Below, piece after piece: positions 47,500 to 59,232 of a stretch of DNA of 64,000 nucleotides. Position 1 is the first letter of the stretch, and the number at the start of each line of letters is the position of its first letter. Below the pieces are notes generated by a model. It saw only the letters and a list, made by a program, of their open reading frames with translations, ran no database searches and was not told the origin of the DNA. Where the stretch lies: the NCBI GenBank assembly GCA_003952965.2, contig RXIC02000102.1, forward strand, positions 1 through 64,000. The letters run 5' to 3'. Both the position numbers and the translations under genes were made by a program. This DNA comes from Morella rubra (Eukaryota; Streptophyta; Magnoliopsida; Fagales; Myricaceae).

Positions 47500-48580
47500 A
47501 AAGATCTGTTGAAGTGTGAAAAATCCAGTTTAGTCCCAAACAACACTTAAATGGGTGAATATGTGTTTTCTCCTTTAATTAAAAACACTATGAAAATTTC
47601 AAAACAAGTTATAAAAATGTCTGGTCTAGATCTGAACAATAACAAAGTAAATCAACAAAATAAATAGCAAAAACTAAATCAAACTCCAACCGCACAAAGA
47701 GACAAGATTTTGTTTATGAAGTGGAAAACTTTTGAAACATCCTTTAAAAGAAAAACCATTTTGGGCTATAAGCAAATTCAACACCACCTAAAATCCACTA
47801 AGAAGAGAAATCGTACTGATAATGATTCAGACACTACACAACCCCCCTTTGTTGACTTTAATAACTCCAATGTGATTATTCGAAAAACCCTACCCAAACC
47901 TGCATCGTACAAAAAACAATCTCAATCTTTTGAGACTCTTTTATAGACGCTTTACGTATGAACTCGTTCTTCAACACCAAACTCTTCCATCACTCTGAAG
48001 ACTTCAACAATGAAAGTTGGTTTCAAGGTGATTGGATGAGAGAAATTTCTAGCAATTTAGATTTGAAATATGAGGTATTTTTCTCTCTCAAATTGAGACT
48101 TAATGAAAACAATAATACGACCACCTTAGGGTTAGATTCCCTTCACCCAAGGTATATATATGAATCCATGCGTTTGAGTCCAATCAGGATTCTGAAACGA
48201 TAAGAAATTTGAAATTTTATCTCAATTCACTCGAGCAAAAGTCGAGCGACTATCAAGTGAACTTCTTCATAATGAATTCGCTCGAGCCAGGCAACAAGCT
48301 TAAGGCAGGCGTACTTTCTCAGTGCTGATTCTTCAAATTTGCTCAAGCATGAGGTCGAGCTATACGCCAGCTAAACATCTCTGTAAAAAGTTGCATCATT
48401 TGCTCGTGCTAGCTAGAGCAAGTCTGGCTAGTGAAATCTCTCTGTGAAAATTCTCATCATTAGCTCGAGACAAATAGCCCACGTCTGGCTAGTGAAACCT
48501 CTCTATGATCTTCGTACATGGTTTTCTTGAGCATAGATTAGGTGGACTCCATAGAATTTTCATAGCTTGAGTCCTCTAAG
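47500..48580. mobile_element. possible LTR-retrotransposon fossil (fragment)
   Basis: The composition and recurring CTCGAGC-type motifs (48,230-48,500) and a GAAGTGGAAAACTTTT-like block (47,716) recall LTRs of plant Copia elements. No coding domain is recognised. It looks like a broken, old fragment; family and limits are uncertain. Confidence 0.3.
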
Positions 48581-48727
48581 GAGATCAACCGCTTGTCTTC
48601 TTACACACTTACTTCAAGTCACATGGAGACACAATTACAGCTCAGTTTGGATGACACCGAATAAGCCGGTACAAATAGACACCGACAAAGTGACTATTAA
48701 AAAGCGGGGTTGGATGATGACTGGATG

Positions 48728-49242
48728 TAAGGGTGCTCATTTTCACTGGCGATGACGGTTTTAACAATAAAACCGCCACCGCTACCGGTACCGTAACCGG
48801 CAAAGGCGTTATTGTGCCTTAGCGGTACGGTGACGGTGTCAAATATGTGATTCCGTCAATTTGCGGTGACGGTGACGGTTTTCGCCAAACTGTCACCTAC
48901 ACTACCGTTAACCCCCCTAGTTGAGACTTAAGATGATTATTGATTATGTGACATACTTTTGTTGGCTTTTGTTGGAATATTTTAGTTGGTTTATGTCACA
49001 TTGTTGGACACTTTTATTGGACTTTAGTCTTTATGTTTGAATATGATATTATGTTGGACTTTTGGACAGCTTATTATATTTGTTATGATTATTAATGATT
49101 ATGATATTATGTTTGAATAAGTTATGATATTTTTCCATTTGATATGATTATTGATTATGATATTATGTTGAAAATTTAAACAGGTTATGATATTTGAATG
49201 ATTATATTTGTTGCTTATATATAGGCATCAAATGGTCTTAAT

Positions 49243-49273
<31 letters not shown>

Positions 49274-49513
49274 CAAAAAAGCCCAAACAGTGAAAAAAAT
49301 GAAAAGCAAAAAAAAAATCCATTTTTTTTTGCCCAACGGTTTAAGCGGTTACTGTATAACCTTACCGTTAATACCGTCACCGGCAAGAGCGATTATTGTG
49401 CTTTAGCGGTGCATTGGCAGTGTCAATTATGTAATTTCTGTCAATTGCGATGACAGTGACGATGACGGTTTTCACCAAATCGTCACCTACACTACCGTTA
49501 ACCACTTCTAACT
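48728..49513. repeat. two diverged copies of a CGGT-rich hAT-like end segment
   Basis: 48,764-48,919 and 49,340-49,513 share the same order of motifs: ACCGGCAA, GCG(T/A)TTATTGTGC, TTAGCGGT, TGTCAA, GGTGACGG/GATGACGG, TCACCTACACTACCGTTAAC. The outer ends TAAGGGTGCTCA (48,728) and the complement of CCGTTAACCCCCCTA (48,919) look like hAT termini. An AT-rich stretch with a 28-base A run (49,246-49,273) lies between. It may be one composite element or two nested insertions. Confidence 0.6.
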
Positions 49514-49706
49514 GAATGGACCCTGTAGCGGCCCCAAAATGGAATGGATGGAGTTTCTGCCAAAAATTAGCATTTTTTCTTGTTTACAAGATACTCAAAA
49601 TGGGAATTCACAAAAATTTTCCGTACATGAAAACAAAGATCTAGGAATCTCCAACCAACAATTGTTCCATAGTTTCACATAAAATTTTGTTCACCTTGTT
49701 TATCGA
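49514..49706. other. short spacer
   Basis: AT-rich DNA without recognised features between the hAT-like repeats and the direct duplication. Confidence 0.5.
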
Positions 49707-50230
49707 TAATCATAGTGTCATTGCAAGGTGGATTCAGACTTGAGTGAACATATTCTAGACCAGAGGGCTTGAGAAAATTTGAAGAATAAAAAGAAATTGT
49801 GAATAACTAAGACATTAAATAGATGACGATATTACTTGACTGCTTCGTCGAATCATAACAAAACAAATATAAATTGAAAAAGGGTTTTTGAAACCTTGTC
49901 AATTTCAAACATCTTGATATTTTTAAAAGCATCTCTTTATATATTTCGAAAAAGTAGGAGTAAGGTATTTGACCACTCTCTTTTATGTAATTTGTTCTTA
50001 GATTGTCGTGGTATCATTGTGAGGTGGATTCAGACTTAGTGAACATATTCTGGACCTAGAGGGCTTGAGAAAAACGAAGAATAAAGAGAAATTATGAGTA
50101 ACTAAGAGGCGATATTACTTGATTGCTTCATTGAATCATAACAAAACAAATATAAATTGAAAAAAGACTGTTGAAAGCTTTGCAATATCAAGCACCTTAT
50201 AACGATGGTATCTTTAAAAGTGTCTTTTTG
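49707..50230 (+). repeat. direct duplication, two units of ~220-300 bases
   Basis: Unit 1 (49,707-49,935) and unit 2 (50,007-50,230) share AGGTGGATTCAGACTT, GTGAACATATTCT, GAGGGCTTGAGAAAA, GATATTACTTGA and AATCATAACAAAACAAATAT. The block after unit 1 (AAAAGTAGGAGTAAGGTATT, 49,950) recurs after unit 2 as AAAAGTAGGAATAAGGTGTT (50,424), but only after about 160 bases of MITE-like AT-rich DNA (50,240-50,400). So a tandem duplication of about 300 bases was later interrupted. Confidence 0.8.
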
Positions 50231-50399
50231 CCTAGTATTACATGACATTTGGTAAATTAAAATTTTAATTCTTAAAATTTTATCATTATTACAATTCTTT
50301 ATTTTTCTTTACTTTTTTAAATTTTTTTTACTTTTTCACCAACTTTTTTATTTTCTCTCATCACCTTTTTTTTATTCTAAGAATTTTGTTCCCATGCCA

Positions 50400-50984
50400 T
50401 ATTGGTGTAGACGATCTTTCTAAAAAAGTAGGAATAAGGTGTTCTCTCACTCTCTCTTCCGTCGTTTGTGGCAGAAATACTTTTGAATCTTTTGATCCGT
50501 TTAGGAACTACGTGGTCTCTTCGCCTATATGTAGTTTTGTACGAGGTTTTTATAGCTATTTGGATTTAGCCTTCAAGGCCAATATATGTATGGGGATTTG
50601 GGTCTTTGATGTTGTTTTAATAGATTTTATGACTTTTTTTTTATTCTAAGCTAATATATTTTATGACTTGGTTGCTTGAGATCGGCCGTTGCTACTCGGC
50701 ACCTATATAGAAATGAAATTCACAGTTACCTACAGAAAAAGAAAAAAAAAAAGAGAAGCTTTTCAAACACAAAACGGGATGTCGTTAGTGTGTCGTTCAC
50801 CTTCTTCCAATTTCAAAACCTAAACTGGAGGGAAAGTGATACATCACGTCCATTTCTTTCACTCTGACGCCCAAACCCAACGAAGGAGAAAAGCACGTAT
50901 CGCTCCTCCTTCGCGAAAGAACAATCCCAAAGACATCAAGTACGTTCAAAACGTTGGATTTCTCGTAGAGTTGCTTCAGCCACA
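50400..50984. other. upstream region of the CAP-H gene
   Basis: It holds the end of the second duplication unit, then the CAP-H promoter and leader. No gene is seen. Confidence 0.5.
50703..50710 (+). promoter_or_regulatory. possible TATA box of CAP-H
   Basis: CTATATAG lies about 275 bases upstream of the ATG, after a GC-richer stretch. Position is plausible; unproven. Confidence 0.35.
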
Positions 50985-53900
50985 ATGGCGGAAGCCCTAA
51001 GCCCAAACCCGAAGCAGAGGCTCCTCCTCCCCACGGCCCCAAGGATCCAATCTCCGACCAGCCCCTTTTTCCTGGGCTCCAACAACGACCAGCTCGAGCG
51101 TGCTCAGGCCCGCGCCGCTCGAGCTGCTAAGGTCCGCCGCAAGTCCGTAGTTGCGCCGCGGTTCGGTGACGGTGATCCTGATCTCGATCCCTGCCTCGGC
51201 AAGCAACAGATCCTCGATCTCTTCCGCAATTGCATCAAACTCGCCAGCGAAAATGTCCGTACAATCTATTCGTATCTCTCTTTCTCTCGAACTATATTCC
51301 TTGCTGATTTTGCATCAAATGTTAAATTTAGTGGAAAATAACCGCTGAGAGAGCGAAAGAAACAACTGAAACACAAGAATGTTTTCCCTCGAAGATGGTC
51401 AAATACTAGTATACAATCCTATTTCGCAGAATGTAAACTTCGCATATGGTTTTTTTTTTTTTTTTTTTTTGCTTAGGTATCTTCTTTATTTTTAACTTTG
51501 TGAATTTCTTGGTTTGCAGAAAATCAATCAAAAGAACACGTGGGAGCTGAATTTGATAGATCATTTAACAGAGATTATAAAGGTCGAGGAAGAAGACGAT
51601 GCGGAGACGAATTTTCAACAGGTACTGTGTTTTTTTTTTCTTGGCTTAAAGCACTTTACTTGTTTGTGGATAACATGGTAGAAAATGCGGGTCTCTCTGG
51701 CAGCTGATTTTCGTGGAAAATAGTTCTCGACGAAAATAATATTTGGATGCTGAGATAAATAGTGGAATAACAATTGGACCACGTTTCCTCTACAAAACAA
51801 GGTTTTGGATTAGATTGAGGGTGGGGAACCAAGATTTGCAATTAAATTTGGCGAGACATTGTCTTTCAACATGATGTGTTGTTCTAACCTTAGTAGGAAT
51901 TTTTATAGGTAACATTTTAGAGGTAAGATCGTTCTTTATCTTAAAGAGTAGATTAGTGTTCCATATATGTGGTCATATGTACCTAAAGGTACATTAAGTG
52001 ATTTGCAATTGATTGTTAAATTCTGCATAAAGATTTACGCTTTGGGCCGTATTGTCTTAAGTTTGTTCATTTGGTCTGGTATGGATGCAGCTAACATCGG
52101 CTAATCATGTCTCTGATTTGAATGGTCAATGGAAACCACCTTATTGCCCTTAACTGGGTGTCCAATGCACGATTCTTGCAGATATATGTATGATGTATAC
52201 AATTCATTGGTAGAATCAACTTCTGTTGTTGACTGTAAAACGGTTGCTACGTAACATTGCAGAAATCCTGTTGCAAATGTTACATACTGCGAGTGGTAAT
52301 TATTTCTCATTGTGTAGGCAAGTTGCACTCTTGAAGCTGGAGTTAAGATTTACTCTCTCAGGGTAGATTCAGTGCATTCAGAGGCTTATAAGGTGCTTGG
52401 TGGAATGAACAGAGCAGGTCAAGAAAATGAGCAAGGTTAGGTTAATTAGCCTCAGAAATTGCTTTGGCTTCTTCCTTTTGTGTGTGTTTCTTTCTTTTGG
52501 GGGTTAATTTAAAATATTGAAAATGGAATTTTAAACAGTTTAGTCTATTGACACTTGGGGGTTGCTAGAGATGTAAAGGGATATTCAAAGTGAGGTATCC
52601 TGACCTTCACACTGTTACCAATTATGTGAGTAAGAGAAAACCATATTGTTGGCCTTTTAAATGGACAAGTGCTTACTCACGAGTAAGTCTTGTCTTCAAA
52701 CGTGTGTGCTGGACAGTAAGGTTAATTACTCATATGCGTTACGGTAATCTCTTTTTCTCGCTGTTTTGCAGCACCTGCTCACTTTTGAATTTATGCCCAT
52801 TAAATTCTGTTTGTCTTTTGTTTCTGTGTTGATATCAGATGCAACCTTGGAGGACAATAATGTTGAAACTGGACAAGAGGAAGGTCATTCCAAAAAAGAG
52901 ATGGATAGAAAGGTTCATAGTTTTTTATCTGTATAGTGGAGTAATTGATGAAGATATATATTAACGGAAGTTAACACATGTAACACATGCAGTTTTCCCC
53001 TTTATCAACACTTGAATCATCTTTCGAGGCTCTTAATGTGAAGAAGTTTGATGGTGATCACATATCTTTTGCTGTCTGATACTACTATGGGATCCAAGTT
53101 TGAGGCTATAATTGAACTGCATGTGTTTTTGCAGTTGCATTTGCAGTGGATCCACTTTATCATCAGACATCTGCCCAATTTGATGAAGGTGGAGCCAAGG
53201 GTCTTTTAATGAATAATCTTGGAGTGTATGGTGGATGTAGGCTGCTTTTTGATTCACAGGAAATCCCTGGGAAGTGCCTGTTATGTCAAAATCAGCAAGA
53301 TAAATCTGAAACGATTGATCTTTCTTTTGCTGGAGGTGTGTAAATCATTGTAATATGTGGAGTTCCTGATCTTTCCTTTGTCATAAGAGAAATTCCAGTT
53401 ACACTGACACTCATATCCTGTACTTCGCACAGAATATATAGAAGAGATGGTGTTGAACATGCGCGTAAAGGATGAAATTTCTCCAACCCTGAGAGATGTA
53501 GTCAATAAATTTGATGAAGGTAATAAAAGGCCGTCAGATTTGTACTCTTCTGACCAGAAATCAGCAGAAAAAGCCGATGCAGCTTATGAGAAAGAAGCTG
53601 ATTTTGATGATGATGCATTTGAGAACTGTGGGACCTGGAATTATGATCATGATGACCAAAAAAGTGTGGTTGATGAGGGCCACATGTGTGCAGATTCAAG
53701 TTATCCAAGTTATCCTGAGGTTTTTGCGAAAAGAACCCCATACAATTAATTTTTGTTCTTTCATAGATCTTTTTCTTTGGTTTCTCTCCTTATTATTTAT
53801 GAGAATACAGCAAAATGTGATTTGACCATATCTTGTTGCATTTTGCAGGAAAATGAACCTCTTTCTTTCCACGAACCTGATATTGATGATAAAGTTGAGA

Positions 53901-56343
53901 AACTTGATGGTTATCTGTTCTTAAACCTGGGCTTCACCAAACAAAATGCTTGGGCAGGTCCTGATCATTGGAAGTATAGGAAAACTAAAGGTAGGGTTCA
54001 GGGAGTACTTCTAGTTTATATGAAAAATTGGTTTATTCCTTTTGGTGGCTTTTTCTTTACGGTATTGTTATGTGGGATCTGTTCTGAAGGTTCAGAGGAG
54101 GATCCGACTACAAAAAATGCATCACCAGTAACAACCAAGCAACCAAGAAATAAGAAACAAACAGTGGTTGATATTGATTTTACAAAAGCCTTAGATGAAG
54201 ATGTGTCTGATGTCTTTGCTCCTCCAAAAAATCCCAAGTCCTTACTGTTGCCTACAAATAGGGCACCTTGTAATACAAAACTTCCCGAAGATTGTCATTA
54301 TCAACCAGAAGATCTTGTCAAGTTGTTTCTTCTCCCTAATGTAAAGGTAATGCTTGTTGCTAATCACAGAATATGGTATGTGTTGTAATGGTATGTTTTC
54401 ATTTTCTTTTAACATGTTCAAAGCTTTACTTGGTTGCAGTGCCTCCGGGTGAGGGGAAGAAAATGTTCAGGTAAAATTTCTCGGGGCTTGATCCATGAAT
54501 TGTTATGTCTAATGTTTATTTTGCCTTCTAGTCCCTGTTGTTTCCCTTCAATATAAAAATTACCCAGGTGATGTCTAGAGTAACTATTATAGAGGGCATC
54601 ATTAAGATTTATATATTTTCAGATGATTCAAGGCAACAATCAGATGATTATGGATCGCTGCCCTCCTGGGATGATGCAAGTGGTTTTGGGGGCCAATATG
54701 ACGATGAAAGTGTCCACAGTGATATAGAGGCCTCCAGCACACTTGTTTCTCAACCTCGCCAGGTAGGTTTTCACCCCAACGCAGCATACTTCTGTTTTAG
54801 CAAATAAATTTGCATTCGAGTCTTGACCTTTCAGTTAGGAATTCCCATGGATTGGAATCACGGTGGTTTTACAACCTTGATATCTGCATTTTTGTTTAGG
54901 TTCAAAATAGAAGTATGCCTTGTATCGTTAGCCTTTCCTTCAAAACAACATACAAATTTGCTGTTGTATAATCCAGATTATTAGGTGGCATAGAACAAGC
55001 ATGTGATTAGAATATTGCAGTTTGAAGTTATGCCTTGCTTCCTTTATCTAAACAATACAGGTCAATAAAATGGAAGTCCAGTATGACAAAACTTCTAAGC
55101 AAGTTGACGTCCAAGCACTGAAAGAAACCCTTTGGGACCATATACAAGAATCTCCTTCGTCTCCTCAGGTATAGAAATATTTTCACCATTTTGCAAATTA
55201 CAGGTATCCTTATTGCATATAGAATGTTCAGGTAAAATCTTTCAAGCATCAATCTGGGTAGGAATCGTACACAACAATTCACTTAGAGGATGCCTTGTTG
55301 GTGAAGTAGAGGCATGATACAAAAAAAATCGTGCTACTTTGATCTATGTGCTAATTGTATTTAAGTTGAAAACAAGAGAAGAACACCAAAAGGAATACAG
55401 AAGGCATCAGAAGATTGAAATATTAATAGATGAAGCTTGAGAGGTAGAAAGGCAATTGAAAGAGAATCTGATGTAGTCCATTTGGCATCCTCCACAAGCC
55501 CCTTTGTTTGAACTGACAAAGGTTTACCTTAGCTATTTCGTGAAATATTTCCTTGTAGAGAAGATGCTTTGTTTTTTTCTGATGCAGAATTGCATATGTT
55601 TGCCTTTCCTTATTATCCATGTGCTAATCCACGAGCACTCTTCCTATTTTCGTTTGTTTAGGCGAACATACTATCTAAACCATTCCATTACAACTTCACC
55701 TGAGGTATATATTTGGCTTTAGCTATATAAAGACAGGAGTAGCTATTCTCACTTTTCTCATACAATATGCAAAAATCTCTATTTGCTTGGCAGAAACCAA
55801 TTTACTTTTGGCTGAAGGATTAATGTAATAACTGATTTAAGGAAAAAAAGGGTAGAAACCTGAAAACAACCAACATGCCTTTTACTGATTGTGTCGAGTT
55901 TATTACTCTTTGAGGTTGCGGTCAAAACATCTTTTTTCTTATGTCATATACCAGTAAATATATTACACACTGTTATCTTTCTTTCTTGTTTCTCAGAGTG
56001 CTTTGCATCTGCATTTTTCAGTTTATTTAAGATGGCATTTTTGTGTTGTTCACATAAGATTAGTAGTTAATCTGTGTATGTTTTGCGTAAGTTCTTAATC
56101 GGTGTATATATTGGTCTTGGATAGGGTCAGGAGGAAGCGATATCATTCAGGGAAATCTTGGCCAGCTTTCCTAATGACTGCAGAGCTGCTGGAAGTATTA
56201 ATGATATCTCCCCCCATTTGTGTTTTATATGCCTATTACATTTAGCTAATGAGCATGGGTTGAGCATTCAGGGCTGCACAAACTTGGATGATCTCAGTAT
56301 ATGCTTTCCTCTTAATGAAATGCGCAGAAGTGAGATGATCTAG
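50985..56343 (+). CDS. CAP-H: condensin I subunit CAP-H (Barren, kleisin)
   Basis: Kleisin subunit that bridges the SMC2-SMC4 heads in condensin I and is needed for mitotic and meiotic chromosome compaction; ortholog of Arabidopsis At2g32590. Exons: 50985-51254, 51520-51621, 52318-52435, 52839-52912, 52993-53053, 53135-53335, 53433-53719, 53849-53990, 54090-54346, 54440-54470, 54623-54762, 55061-55168, 56125-56343; 669 aa, matching the usual 670, with every junction in phase. Family blocks in order: SPFFLGSNNDQLERAQARAA, KQQILDLFRNCIKLASEN, KINQKNTWELNLIDHLTEII, SCTLEAGVKIYSLRVDSVHS, PLYHQTSAQFDEGGAKGLL, NNLGVYGG, WAGPDHWKYRKTKG, VFAPPKNPKSLLLP, DCHYQPEDLVKLFLLPNV, ETLWDHIQES, SPHLCFICLLHLANEHGL. 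The middle (about 280-420) is acidic and variable, as in relatives. A 31-base exon (54,440-54,470) is unusually small. Intron 1 contains a 21-base T run. Confidence 0.96.
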
Positions 56344-56427
56344 AGCGTTGTCTCATCCTAGGTATATTGAATTCTGCTGTGAAAATTTGTGGTACTTTAA
56401 CCACAACTTCTATATATCTATTGTTTT

Positions 56428-56523
56428 TAGCTGATCAGCAAGGGTTTAAGCATTCATGGTTTCACCAACATAGATGGTCTGTGTACCTTCCCCTTATATG
56501 CAAATAAGTGGGATGGTCTATAG
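56428..56523 (+). pseudogene. degenerate copy of the end of the last CAP-H exon
   Basis: It matches 56,234-56,345 inside the last exon and stop region: GCTGATCAGCAAGGGTTTAA against GCTAATGAGCATGGGTTGAG, then GCATTCA, ACCAACATAGATGGTCT against ACAAACTTGGATGATCT, TTCC, TTAAT-like, GATGGTCTATAG against GATGATCTAGAG. It is preceded by TTGTTTTTAG, which resembles an acceptor site. The frame is not kept. It is most simply a small tandem duplication of the terminal exon and its left flank. Confidence 0.7.
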
Positions 56524-56671
56524 CTTAACTTTACCATATATGTTCTTGCACTATACTACGAAAAATGTGTAGGACTCTGAACTGATTGATCCATGTACTT
56601 ATCTTCCCATGTCCACAGCTTCTGAATCTATGAAGAAATGTACAGGGGTTTATCTGTGTTGCTTTCTAATG

Positions 56672-56848
56672 TGGTATTTGAGTGTTAAAATTTTGAAATT
56701 TACGATTTAGTGAAAAAAGTGAAGATAGTTTATAAAAGTTGGTGAAAAGATAGAATATTTGAATGAATAATAAAAATAATATTTGATGAAGAAAAATATT
56801 ATTTTATAATTTTTTTAACCAGGTCCAAAATTTTGACACTCAACACCA
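56672..56848. mobile_element. MITE, type copy of the CAAAATTTTG family
   Basis: The terminal inverted repeat is TGGTATTTGAGTGTTAAAAT at the left and, on the complement of the right end, TGGTGTTGAGTGTCAAAATT. The interior is AT-rich with GTGAAAAAAGTGAAGA and TTTGAATGAATA. It is flanked by ATG on both sides, a possible 3-bp duplication. It has no coding content and many relatives in the window. Confidence 0.75.
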
Positions 56849-58846
56849 TGATAACATGTCGCAATAGAAAGTAAAAGAAGAAAAGGCATGACCAGAAGAA
56901 TTGTGTGAATCAAGTGAATTTATTCAGTCGAGGCATTCTTGATTGAGAAAAACTGATTCCATTCTTTCCAAGTTGTATTCGTCGACTGGACACTTCTAAG
57001 TTGTTCATAAATATCGAGTCTTTTGTGAAATCAACATCATCTACACCTCTTTGGTAAGTAACTATAATTTTTTTAAAATGCTAAAAGGTCGTGACAGCAA
57101 ACGGTAAAAGGACCACCAATAATGCAACTGGAAGTGGATAGATCAGTATTCGATGCAGATACTGACATGACACAGGTTATTTCTAATAGCTGCGTGGAAT
57201 ACAATGCTTGAACCTGCATTCTTTCTTCACTTCGCTTTGAGACGGTCTCTTAGTGCATATGACAGCAGACGTACTCGAAGAGACTGCTTGAAAGTTGAGC
57301 CAAAACCTTGTGCCACAATTATCGCCTAAAAGTGTGGTGCGCATGAATTGGAGCAGTTGGTTGTTGCCTTCTCTGCGACAGGCCTTCCTGGCATGTGGCC
57401 TGTTAGCTTTGTTGTTTACTGCCTTTTAGTTTTGCGACCATGTGGGTTTAGCTCACCCCCGCCCCCACGAACATCACGCGGTTTCAACTTTCAAGTATGC
57501 CATCAGTCTTCTTTTATTTTTTTTTTTGTGGTTAAAAAGATTATTTGTGGTCTTCAACCGTGAATTGAAATCTCTTTGGTGGGCTTGATGTATGGCGGTG
57601 TGACAGGCAAGGCAAAAATATAATTTAAAGAACCATAATAATCACATGCTGGGATAACAATGTGTTACACCCATAATGAATGAGTTGTGGTGGAAGAACG
57701 TCGTCTAAAATTGCCTCTCTTTTCCCCCCGTAAATAATATATATATATATATATATTTTACTTTAAACACAACTGGCTTTTACTTAGAAATGTAATATAA
57801 CCAATGAAGCCAACGCATGGACTAGTTGAGGTTGACATCCCCCCAGCAAATAGGTTAGAGGAACCGAATAATATTTGAAAAAAAAAAAACAGCTTACCTA
57901 ACAATCAAAAGCTTTTAACTAGGGTGCTTAAAAAAAAAAACATTAACTAGGGTGACAGGGACAGGTTAGACACCAATGTTGTTGCTTTCCGTCGATGGAT
58001 AGACACTAACTCTGTGGCCCGTAGTGTTTCCATTAAATATCTCCAAGACATCTCGTGACATTTTGTCATTCTCTATTTTGCTTTTGGATCAAGTCAAACC
58101 CTCGGTTTTTTACTATCAGACTAACCATATTTCACCGGGGATACCATAAAAAAATTGTAAGATTTTTAAGATTTTGATTATAAATATTTATTTAGATTGA
58201 AGTTTTATAAATTTTTGTGTAAAAATAAAAAATTTTAAAAAAATATTTAATTTTTATTAGAGACTATAAAATATGTGTAGAGAGATATAATCTACTGTAA
58301 TTGTTTAATAAAAAATTAAAATTAAATGAAATAAATATAAAGAGAAAAAATTTATTAGAATTTTATATAAAAAATTATATAAATATATTAGTATATAAAT
58401 TTTTAAAATTTTAAATATTTATTTTATAAATTTTATTAAATATATTTATATTCCATTATACTTTTCCATACCAACGTTTCCAATACAATTGTCACCAATC
58501 ACGAATCTGTGAGAGACGCGTGAATCATAACAAAAACCCCGAATGAGTGTTAAGCATTTTCCGAACACTTGGAAACACGTGTTTGTGCAAGGCGGGGGCC
58601 ACAAATATTTCTTCCGGATACGTGAATCACAGCTTAATCCCAATCACACCGAAAGTAGGGTGACATGAAATCGATGAGTTGGGTTGGTCAATAGCGTCAC
58701 TGTGACCCGTGTGTGAGGAGAGAGACTCCATACATTCATTTTGTTTTTTTTTTTGAGAGTGCTTCGTTGGAAATCTTCTCATTTGAAAACCTCATCACGT
58801 TCTTCGTTTTAAACTATAAGAGGATAATATTAAAAAGGAAAAAAAA
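56849..58846. other. intergenic, no gene
   Basis: It holds a C-rich tract (57,455-57,475), an (AT)n run near 57,737-57,756, and very AT-rich DNA at 58,140-58,450. No exon was recognised; the open frame at 57,348-57,563 lacks family resemblance. Confidence 0.5.
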
Positions 58847-59232
58847 ATATTTTTCACCTATAATTACTATATATTTTACACTTTGCATAATAAATTATAA
58901 GTTTTAACACATTACACCCTTTAACTATTAATTTTAAACATTTTGTACTCTCTATTAATTTTTTAGACTAAAATAATGATAATGCTCTTGACATACTTTT
59001 TATATATTGAAAATATTGTTGTCTATTTATTAAGTTCTCAAGAGTATTATTATTAAGACGGAAGGTACAAAATATTTAAGATTGGTAGTTTAAAAGTACA
59101 ATTTGTCAAATTAAATAATTTATGATACAAAGTATTTAACATTGATAGTTGGAGGGTACAGTAGATCAAAACTAATAATTTATGATACAATGTGTCAAAG
59201 ACTTGGTAGTTGATGGGTGAAAATATATTTAT
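58847..59232. mobile_element. MITE with long inverted ends and internal subrepeats
   Basis: The left part (58,847-58,965) pairs with the complement of the right part: for example ATTTTTCACCTATAATTACT with the complement of GGTAGTTGATGGGTGAAAAT, and ATAAATTATAAGTTTTAACA with the complement of a right-hand block ending in AATAATTTAT. The right half contains three diverged ~60-base tandem units, each with GATACAA(A/T)GT or GTACAAAATATTTAA, TTGGTAGTT/TTGATAGTT, and AATAATTTAT. No coding content; family not assigned. Confidence 0.65.

Noticed and set aside
54440-54470. 31-base CAP-H exon as a spurious call
   Set aside because: It is kept: both splice sites are good, it restores phase, and its product CLRVRGRK matches the basic stretch found here in the family.
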